Origin: Actinostola sp. cb2023
Taxonomy: Eukaryota; Cnidaria; Anthozoa; Actiniaria; Actinostolidae
Reading direction: 5' to 3'
Length of the DNA stretch: 64,000 nucleotides
NCBI GenBank assembly: GCA_033675265.1
Contig: JAUJYZ010001292.1
Span: 372,001-436,000 of the forward strand
In this document: in pieces, positions 56,746-64,000 of the stretch
Position numbering within the stretch: position 1 is the first letter of the stretch
How the letters are laid out: the number at the start of each line of letters is the position of its first letter
The notes under the pieces: generated by a model
Databases searched by the model: none
Seen by the model: the letters and a program-made list of their open reading frames with translations, nothing else
Told to the model about the DNA's origin: nothing
Position numbers and translations under genes: made by a program

Positions 56746-57613
56746 GACCACTGCCATCTGAAAAAGCAATTATTCATCAATATTTTTGGAAAATTTCAAT
56801 AGTATTGGATAAAATCCCAAGAAGATATTGTAAATTACATTTATATAGTTTAGTATGGAATTTTCAGTCATGCGTACCAAATTTTTCGAAATTGCTTAAG
56901 GTGGCTCCGTCGAAATTCCAGACGCATTCGTCTGAAATACAACTTCGGCCATAACTTTTTTAATATTCGCGTGATGGACTATCAGACTTGCAGAAAGTTG
57001 AAGCTATTATTTGGCAATATTACAACACAATTCGATTTCCCTTTCCGCAAATATTTTTAGTGATATCGGAGCTACAATGGACCTTGTTCTCGCTACTTAA
57101 ACGCGCTCAAAAAAAATTATCCGATAGTTTTGCGTAAAAGTTTGTGAATCGTGTTCAATTGACTTGTTGAATATCATAACTAAGTTTCAGCAAAATCGGC
57201 GGAACCAAAATAACAGCATTCAAATTCATGACTAAAATATATAACCTGTTTATTATAAAATAATATAAATAATAGCTTCAACTTTCTGCAAGTCTGATAG
57301 TCCATCATGCGAATATTAAAAAAGTTATGGCCGAAGTTTTATTTCAGAATGCGTCTGGAATTTCGACGGAGCCACCTTAATTTCAAGGTTTAACACTTTT
57401 CACTAAAAGAAGATATCGATATAATGTCCTTGCGGAGTTATGGACGTTTTTAATTCTAAAAATACATCAGAACGAGGCTTGGTACACATGAAGGCAAATT
57501 CCCATACTAAACTCTATAAATGTCATTTACGATATCTTCTCGGGATTTTATGCAGATGGCAGTGGTCATTTTTATGTGAAAGATCCTAGTATTCTGATCT
57601 CGAAAACCAGCAT
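56690..57613. mobile_element. Long-arm MITE hosting another MITE
   Basis: CACCTTATTCACGTGTGCTG with TTTTCGAGATCAGAATACTA is inverted at the right end (TAGTATTCTGATCTCGAAAA...CGTGAATAAGGTG). Split by the TTAA MITE at 56,900. A diverged copy lies at 63,390-63,670. Confidence 0.85.
56900..57376. mobile_element. 477-bp TTAA MITE, GGTGGCTCCGTCG ends
   Basis: GGTGGCTCCGTCGAAATTCC and inverse GGAATTTCGACGGAGCCACC; TTAA at 56,896-56,899 and 57,377-57,380. Arms of about 100 bp or more. Related to the MITE in BEL at 42,133 (GGTGACTCCG). Confidence 0.95.
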
Positions 57614-57959
57614 GCGTGAATAAGGTGCATTGGCCACTTCCTTGGGACCTGTGGGTCATTTGTGTATTGCCCGACAAAAATTAATTTCAGATACTCCTGA
57701 GTTAAAGTGTATATAGGTATTGTATTGTTATACCATAAATAAACAATTCCGTTTTGTGTGGGTGTGTTTATTTGTCTTTTCTTCTCTTATCCAGGAACTC
57801 CCTCAAGTAGCTTGTCTATTTATCCCAGCAGTTTGATGTTCAGAATGCGGATATCCAAATGACCATACCTTCCGATACTTAACGAAACAAAACGCCACTT
57901 TCTCAGCAAACTTCCATCTCTCTTCTTGATATATTCGTGAATGTTTCCCTCTCTCTTCC

Positions 57960-58247
57960 TTAACTCGCCGAACAATAGCCATTTCCTTTGGACCACTTTC
58001 GCAAACACGTGTTTTCCTTCTGCACGCCCGAAAAGGATGCCGGGAACATACGGGAATTTTCGACAGCAAGCATCCCGCCCTTTCCGTTTTTCAGACTTTT
58101 ATAGAGTGTCGAGCCACTTGGTCCTACAGGCAAAATATTGCACTGGTTGCATTCTTTACAAGTCCAAAGTCGCCAAAAATGCCTTTGTAGGTCCTGCAAT
58201 CCACCACAGAACAACCAGAGAGACGATTTCACAGTTGAGTCCGCCAT
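57960..58247 (-). CDS. Unrecognised 95-residue minus-strand ORF
   Basis: ATG at 58,247 in good context (AAAATGGCGG): MADSTVKSSLWLFCGGLQDL, then LWTCKECNQCNILPVGPSGS. The C-x2-C-x2-C cluster could bind metal. A second minus frame (57,803-58,008) continues with KRKWLLFGELRKREG-like basic sequence, so a frameshift or intron may be present. Function unknown. Confidence 0.3.
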   Translation of the reverse strand: MADSTVKSSLWLFCGGLQDLQRHFWRLWTCKECNQCNILPVGPSGSTLYKSLKNGKGGMLAVENSRMFPASFSGVQKENTCLRKWSKGNGYCSAS

Positions 58248-58664
58248 TTTGAATAACGTAATGGGACTGCCAAGATGTCTTCGTGAAAATCGCTTCTCGC
58301 TGCTGGGTTCTTTCAGCAGAACGGTCTCCACCACACCAGTCAAGCTTAATGATTCTGTTCTGGGGGCTTCTGTGGTGAATAATGGCTATACAACACTCTA
58401 AAATGCAAAATTGACCTCTTCAAGCAGTTAAAACTCTACTGGCCACGAAGAGATCCCAAGAAGAAAGGCAAACCACGTGAAAACGCGAGCCCACGGGCAT
58501 TCTGAACTGTCACGATTTCCATGGAAACCCCTTATATGGAATCGAAATTTCCTATGGCGTGATTAGGTCCAGAAAATCGCTAAAAAACTAAAAATAGCTC
58601 AGGAGCGAATGGGTTAAGTCCTTTTTAGAAATCATATTTGATGCAAATTTAAGACTAGCATATA

Positions 58665-59731
58665 TTGCTCAAGCAATCATCCAAGCTACAAGACCTAGAG
58701 GTATTTTGGCACCACTGCAACTTGGCCTTGGCGAACAGATGCCATTTTGCATCAAAATTCCGGATTGATTCACTAAATTCGCATGGATTCTGTTCTTCTT
58801 ACTCAACAGTCCAGAAGTATGAACAAAGTGCAGCTGCAACGCAAGCGACAGAGATACCAGACTATATCCCTGGCCAATTCGTCCAATATGTGGCTGATAA
58901 CGTTGATCATAACACAAGAACTTTGGATGGGAAAGGGACATTTCACGGCATGGGCATTATTGCTACTTCCACACCTGGTACACAAAGCTATAAGGTCATC
59001 CCAAGAAGAACTGTTACAACAGAAGAGATTGCTGAAGCTGGAAAAGTAACTATGTATAATTACAGTTTTCGCGAAGAAATGCACCAGTTGATGTATAAAG
59101 AAATAAGAGACTTGAAAGTCCAAGATCGTTTAAAAAACCTAGACCTTCTTTGGAAGCTTTCTCAACCCATTCTACAATCCCTGCGACCTCACTGAAGAAA
59201 ATCACAAACGGACGCACTGTTTCAGCAGCAAGCAAGTGTTTTCAACAGAACGGATGCTTCAAAATATGACATTATCGCGTCGGATGAGAAGGCACTCTTA
59301 TGTCTATACAACTGTAAGGCCGAAGAAAACCTTGATTCACTGATATGTGAAGTTTTGCCAGAAGGTTGCGACTGGAACATCGTTTGTGTCCCCAGAGAGC
59401 CTTCCGCCAACATCCGCAGCTACCAAGTATCACAGCCTAAGAGTATACTGTCAAGTTCAAGAATGGAATGGTGTCTTTCTACAGCCAGAAGATTGGGGAT
59501 GGAAACTAACAGATGAGTTTTGTGCAATACTAACTGACATGCACACGAATCACTGATGGAGGTCATCCGATGTAACTGCAAGACAGACTGCAGAACACAA
59601 AGATGCACCTGCAAAAGGAATGGCTTGGACTGTTCAACAGTTTGTGGTGAATGCAAAGGCCAAAGTTGTGCAAATTCAAGTGCTCCTGATTTGGATGTAC
59701 AGGTCCAAATGAAGACTGATTGTTGTTAACA
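58665..59731 (+). pseudogene. Cnidarian-type transposon ORF, C-terminal part with Cys-rich tail
   Basis: First block 58,665-59,195: DSLNSHGFCSSYSTVQKYEQ, FVQYVADNVDHNTRTLDGKG and TFHGMGIIAT, KNLDLLWKLSQP. Second block: SDEKALLCLYNCKAEENLDS (59,268) then, in another frame, KFCQKVATGTSFVSPESLPP with TSAATKYHSLRVYCQVQEW (59,350-59,480), GWKL, and finally a Cys-rich tail MEVIRCNCKTDCRTQRCTCK and CSTVCGECKGQSCANS to a TAA near 59,728. I know this combination from uncharacterised multi-copy cnidarian proteins, probably transposon-encoded. The catalytic middle part is missing and frames are broken. Confidence 0.65.
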
Positions 59732-59739
59732 CACTTACT

Positions 59740-60560
59740 TAACTGTAAGGATCATATTAACATACTAAAAAGTTTTGGAAGGTACTCCTTTTCTGTGGTA
59801 CATAGATGTATTTACACGTTTTGTATAGTAATTGTTTCACGTTTAGTACTCTATTGTAAAATAAGCATAGAAGTAGAGATGAAACAATGAACCAAATACT
59901 GTATTTCAGTATTAGAGCTCTGCCCATTCTCAATTGGGCTTCCTGTGGTAAAAGCAAAATACAATATTTTCAAGTTAAATTATTGCTAGCCTTTAACAGT
60001 ACAGTTCAAGTATATATTTCTGCATCACCTGAGATTTCTCGACATAATCTCATTAATAAATTGATATTCCAAAGAACTTTCGATTTTTCTTAGTGATGGA
60101 ATCCCTGTGTAATAAGCTCGATTTTTAGTATGTTATTAAGAAGGCTGTCCTTGAATGTTTGGCAGTGAAATTTTTTTTGTTGCAATTAGTTTGATCAAAA
60201 TCCATAGATTGACTGGACTACTCCGCCGCAAGTGACAATGCGACCTGTCGATATCTTTGCAATAGTGATAACCATCTGCACCAGCTACAAATGTTATCCC
60301 TTAGTTCAGCCTATTCAAAACAAAAGATGTCGTTAAAGGGTGAGCTGGAGAGTTTTTTGTTCTCCATGCCGGGAGAATAATCACTGTGTACAGTCATGCC
60401 GATTGATGTCTCTTCCGCTTTCTCGCATGGAAAGATAAAGATGAAAAGACAAAGGTTCACCAGGTCATTTGCGTATACCGGGGACAGAAAGCGGCGTCTC
60501 CCTGCGTTTGTCCAACACAGTTATCATACAACACTGTAGATTCTTATATAGGAAAATTGG
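59740..60560. other. Non-coding interval
   Basis: AT-rich sequence with no recognised gene; short frames only. Confidence 0.5.
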
Positions 60561-61315
60561 TCCATGGGTCAGTTTAGATGTGATTTTGACATGAAGTTTA
60601 TTGTTACGACTGGTACACTGCCTTTCTATAAGAAAATGTTAAAGTACCTTCAAGAATTTAACACAGAAAACTTTACAAACCAAGATATATTTCTAAAATG
60701 CATTTGGAATAACAAATCAATAAAAATCGAAAATTCTCCCGTTTTTTATAGATCCTGGTTCAACAAAGGCATCCAAACTATAGAAGACTTGACTGACTTT
60801 GAAAGTAAATTCTTTAGTTTCTCTGATTTTGTTAATAAATATGGTATAAGTGCTAATTTTCTCACATACCATAGTGTAGTGAGCGCAATTAAGAGTTTTT
60901 TGACATCAAATACAGCTTTGGACTCTACAAAACAACCACCATTCTTTGATTTAACTAAAATGTCAACAAAATCGGTTAGGCATTTTTTTACTAGGTTAGA
61001 TTTTCTTATCCCAACCAGTCAATTGAAAATTCTTCAACAAGGTGTCCACCCTTCAGAGCTAAAAATAGTTTATTCACTCCCTTTCATTGTGACTAAAGAG
61101 ATTAAACTATCTATGTTTCAATTCAAAATTGTTCATAACATACTCCCGTTAAAAAGGTACCTATGCAAAGTAGGTATAACAGATAATGAATTTTGTCCTT
61201 TTTGCACTGATCGAGAAAGCCACACTTGTCAACACTTCTGGAATTATTTCAAACCTTGGTGGTCAGAAATAAATGCAGTCTCTGAAATCAAACTTACCCT
61301 ACCTCTGATTCTATA

Positions 61316-61465
61316 GGTAAATTCATTGGCTGACGAGGGAATTCCACGTTGAATTCACGAGAAAAGGCGATATCGCACAAGTCGCGAAGCGACGAGTGCG
61401 ATATCGCCTTTTACGAGTGAATTCAACGTGGAATTCACGAGTCGAGCCAATGAATTTTCCTTGAA
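61316..61465. repeat. 150-bp near-perfect foldback
   Basis: GGTAAATTCATTGGCTGACG...AGGCGATATCGCAC and GTGCGATATCGCCTTTTACG...GAGCCAATGAATTTTCC are inverse arms of about 65 bp around GTCGCGAAGCGAC. At the left edge of the 1.57-kb insertion. Confidence 0.9.
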
Positions 61466-62884
61466 TCCCATAGCGTTCTCTTTGTTTTGAAAAATATATA
61501 GTTTTTAGACAATCTTGAGTCGCTTTATATCGCGCGTCGCTAAGAAAGCCAGTGCAGTGTCCAGTCTTTCGCTACGCTAGCCAATAGGAATCAAGCAAAA
61601 TTGAATACTAAAATCAGTTTATCTGCATGAACTTGAAGACAAAAGTTGTTTTCTTCAGTCGTTTTAACGTCTAGATTTAGGGTCAATCTACAACAGAAAC
61701 ACAGCCATAGATTTAGATATGGATAACCAGTTCATAGTTAACGAAAACTTACAACCAAAAAGACTAAAAGTGATCAGTGACAGGCTCGAAGTTCAATTCA
61801 AGTTTTGACAATCAATGAATCAGTCTTGTCAAACCTGTAAGTATGCTTTTCTGATGTTATTCAGTTTACAAAGAAGTTAATTGGAAATACACGAAAATAC
61901 GGACTTATTCTATCCTCATAAGACTTAAATAAATCGTTCAAATTTTCTCAACTGACCGTTTCTTGTTGCTTTCAATCCGATCAGAGAACTGAGTGCCGCT
62001 TGCATGAGAAGTTGAATCTAGTGAACTTCAACATTTCACAGGACATTGATGGATTTGTTAACTACCTTACTGAATGCTGAAGATTCTCAGGCAAAATAGT
62101 TCTTTCAAAGCCATATTTATTGATAAAGATGCATAGGCGATAGCTCTGATTCAGTGAGTGAAGCTACATGACTTGTACAAAACAAGTACACAAGGCTCAA
62201 AGTAAAAGGCAGCCGATTGACTAACAAGCAAAGAGAACACAACTGGAACACGGGATAAATTTGCAGTTTTGTATGATTACAGGTACAGATTTTGCTAGGT
62301 GTAAATGCTGAATTAAATTGGACTGATTTTGTTGTTTATCTGTTGGCTTAATCTATTAGATTGTGGTTTCTTTATGCCGGTCTGAAAATGTCGTTCGCCA
62401 TGATTTGCTGTCGTACTTCGTGGTCTCTCTTTCAAACATCGATTCTCATCTCGCTTTAATAGATTTCTTTACATCGATTATATTTAGTGCTAGAGATGCT
62501 AAAGCCAGATTCAAAACGATTTACTTTGCTTTCGTGTTCAGTTTATATTTAAGCTTAAGTTGAGAAGACACTTGAAGTACAACTGAAAAAGCGTAAAGAT
62601 TTTTCAGTACTCTGTGTTTGTGACATTAATTTCACTTCGATGAAAATGAATTTTACAAATGAAAAATGAGAGCAAACAAAGCGAAAATATTGATTTGACC
62701 TTTACTCTCAATCCATTCTTTGTACGCGTATATCGTATCTTAGCCACAGCCTCGCTTTCATCTCGCAATTCCACGCTAAATACCCATTGCATCCGGTTTG
62801 CAAAGCACCCAATTCCACGCTGAATACCCTCTCATCCGGTTTGCTTCTCAGCCAATCAGCGCGCGAGTTTCATATGAGCTATGG
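61316..62884. mobile_element. 1.57-kb insertion with 9-bp duplication
   Basis: GATTCTATA occurs at 61,307-61,315 and again at 62,885-62,893; removal restores the LINE frame exactly (LILYGILL). The ends share ATTGGCTGA in inverted orientation but are not perfect inverted repeats. No ORF with recognisable function inside. The 9-bp duplication suggests a MULE-type mechanism. Confidence 0.7.
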
Positions 62885-63389
62885 GATTCTATATGGCATT
62901 CTCCTAAATATTGAGAAAAAACATCTACTCAATCATTTACTCTTAATTGCAAAACAGCATATGTATATTGCCTTTATTAATGAAGAACTTTACACTTTCA
63001 AGTCCTTTATTGAGTATGCACCCAGTAAATATGAGCTAGAAAAAAGAATTGTATTACCAAAACCAAAACGCGTACAGAAATCTTTTGAATTAAAATGGTC
63101 CCCTTTTTCCAAATTTCTGAGCAAAGCTGCTTCCAACTCATAGTTTAATGTATTACGTAGTTCAGACCGATTTCTTTCCTTCTCTCATTTTTTTCTTCTT
63201 TTCTTCCTTTCTTCTCTTCTCTATATATATATTGCCAATCATGTATTGTAAGTAAAAAAAAATTCTGACAGTTCATGTATGTATGTTTTAATATGATTTT
63301 GTAATAGAGTTAATATTTATATATACGATATGGTTGTGTTTGTACTCTATTGACTCTTATCAGGTGTACTGATTTTTCAGATCAGCAAA

Positions 63390-63670
63390 CTGGTTTCTTT
63401 CTGGTGCAAATAGCCTATATGATCTGAAAGAGTTTGTCTGGAAGAACATTTCTGAAAATTTTCAATGGTATAGCATAAAATCTCAAAAAGTTATCGGGAT
63501 GACATTTATAGACTTTAGTATGGGATTTTGCCGTCATGCGTTAGAAGCCTCGTTTTGATGTTTTTCAGAATTTAAATCGTTCATAACTTCGCAGAGATAT
63601 ATAATTTTGTCATGAAACTTCTACAATATACTTATATAACTATATTCTTTTAGAGGAAAGGGTTAAATCT
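63390..63670. repeat. Diverged copy of the 56,690 MITE family
   Basis: Shares ACATTTATAGACTTTAGTAT, GTCATGCGT and the AAATCGTTCATAACTTCGCAG-type inner arm with 56,800-56,880 and 57,420-57,480. Confidence 0.55.
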
Positions 63671-63714
63671 TGTAATTAATCATTTTGAAAAACCGGCTAA
63701 CATCAAATTTCAAA

Positions 63715-64000
63715 ACTGATTTGGGTCTTATTCAGACCCAGGAAATTCTTCGTTTTCCGCAAGATGACGGTTTTCTATTTAACCACGTTTGGGGCAAAAC
63801 ATTGCTTGACAGCACCTCAAACATGTTTGGCATTCGTCGACACTCCAATCCCTCGTTGTGTCCCATCAAGGCAAGCGAGACCTATTTTGTGGTTGCCTCC
63901 GAAACTACGGTTAACCCTAATCACGGGATACCTGTTTCGCCCACCTAATATACGAGGTGAAGTGGTAAACAGCCCACTTAACACGCTGGGCTGGCAGGCG
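63715..64000 (+). pseudogene. DIRS-type tyrosine recombinase fragment, runs off window
   Basis: Reads DDGFLFNHVWGKTLLDSTSN, MFGIRRHSNPSLCPIKASET and then, in another frame from about 63,919, GYLFRPPNIRGEVVNSPLNT followed by LGWQA at the window edge. The F-x-H-x-x-GKT ... CPI-K-x-x-x-x-Y ... GYLFRP order is that of the DIRS tyrosine recombinase (central to box regions). A frameshift lies near 63,915-63,930. It probably belongs to the same DIRS copy as 54.5-56.7 kb. Confidence 0.7.

Larger units (their letters stand above)
60564..63143 (+). pseudogene. L1/Tx1-like LINE ORF2 C-terminus, split by an insertion
   Basis: 60,564-61,315 reads FYKKMLKYLQEFNTENFTNQ, FLKCIWNNKSIKIENSPVFY and WFNKGIQTIEDLTD, then LSMFQFKIVHNILPLKRYLC, a Cys/His knuckle (FCPFCTDRESHTCQHFW) and KLTLPLILY. 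After a 1.57-kb insertion it continues at 62,894 with GILLNIEKKHLLNHLLLIAK, QHMYIAFINEELYTFKSFIE, LEKRIVLPKPKRV and KWSPFSKFL to a stop at 63,141. The order (WNN, trunk, C-x2-C-x6-H knuckle, final KW) matches the end of L1/Tx1-clade ORF2. The reverse transcriptase itself is not in the window; the copy is 5'-truncated. The 3' UTR is T/C-rich. Confidence 0.8.

Noticed and set aside
62363..62563. 66-residue ORF in the 1.57-kb insertion
   Set aside because: Hydrophobic but with no start context, no family signal and no neighbour support.

Overview
The window looks like a transposon-dense, AT-rich invertebrate chromosome, most likely a cnidarian (anthozoan-like). Evidence: spliced genes with GT-AG introns, BEL/Pao, DIRS and L1/Tx1-like retroelements, hAT, MULE and THAP-type DNA transposons, many TTAA-flanked MITEs, and SAM/CUE/HECT, OTU and SWIM gene types that I know from cnidarian genomes. 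The species is not determined, and nothing suggests a bacterium.

Region 1 (about 1-28,700) holds the most striking structure, two nested giant DNA transposons. The outer one (776-28,056) has inverted termini starting TATGGAGAGCCCTTTGTGCC, both running into arrays of a CCAATCGCTAGTGCT minisatellite, and is flanked by a 6-bp duplication CACATT. Just inside the left end starts a SAM / CUE / HECT (G2E3-like) ubiquitin-ligase gene on +. Just inside the right end starts an integrase-core (DDE/rve) gene on -. The two genes converge. An inner 15,221-bp element (9,704-24,924) with about 280-bp inverted repeats sits between TTAA duplications. It encodes a 14-exon, about 1,500-residue transposase-like protein ending in a Ulp1/C48 SUMO-protease-like domain, a protein kinase with its catalytic residues kept, and a two-exon C2H2 zinc-finger protein on the opposite strand. 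Splice phases agree across nearly all exons; two single-base frameshifts break the transposase and kinase frames.

Region 2 (28,700-35,400) holds a BEL/Pao pol fossil, a hAT C-terminal fragment, and a 3.76-kb Mutator-like element (9-bp duplication CTTTCAAGG) with a SWIM zinc-finger / Q-rich ORF.

Region 3 (35,403-43,495) is a BEL/Pao retrotransposon with 279-bp LTRs differing at two positions. Its gag is split by an 819-bp solo LTR (duplication GTGCC) and its integrase region by a 677-bp TTAA hairpin MITE. Pol has several stops and frameshifts.

Region 4 (43,500-64,000) is a graveyard: hAT fragments, a MITE nested in a MITE, a DNCxGQNKN transposase-like pseudogene split by a 2.1-kb element with CGATATATCG clusters, a DIRS retroelement scattered in pieces from 54.5 kb to beyond the window end, a THAP-domain first exon, a Cys-rich cnidarian-type pseudogene, and an L1/Tx1-like LINE 3' end split by a 1.57-kb insertion with a 9-bp duplication. 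No tRNA, rRNA or CRISPR was found. Apart from possible broken host exons flanking the outer element, I see no clear single-copy cellular gene.
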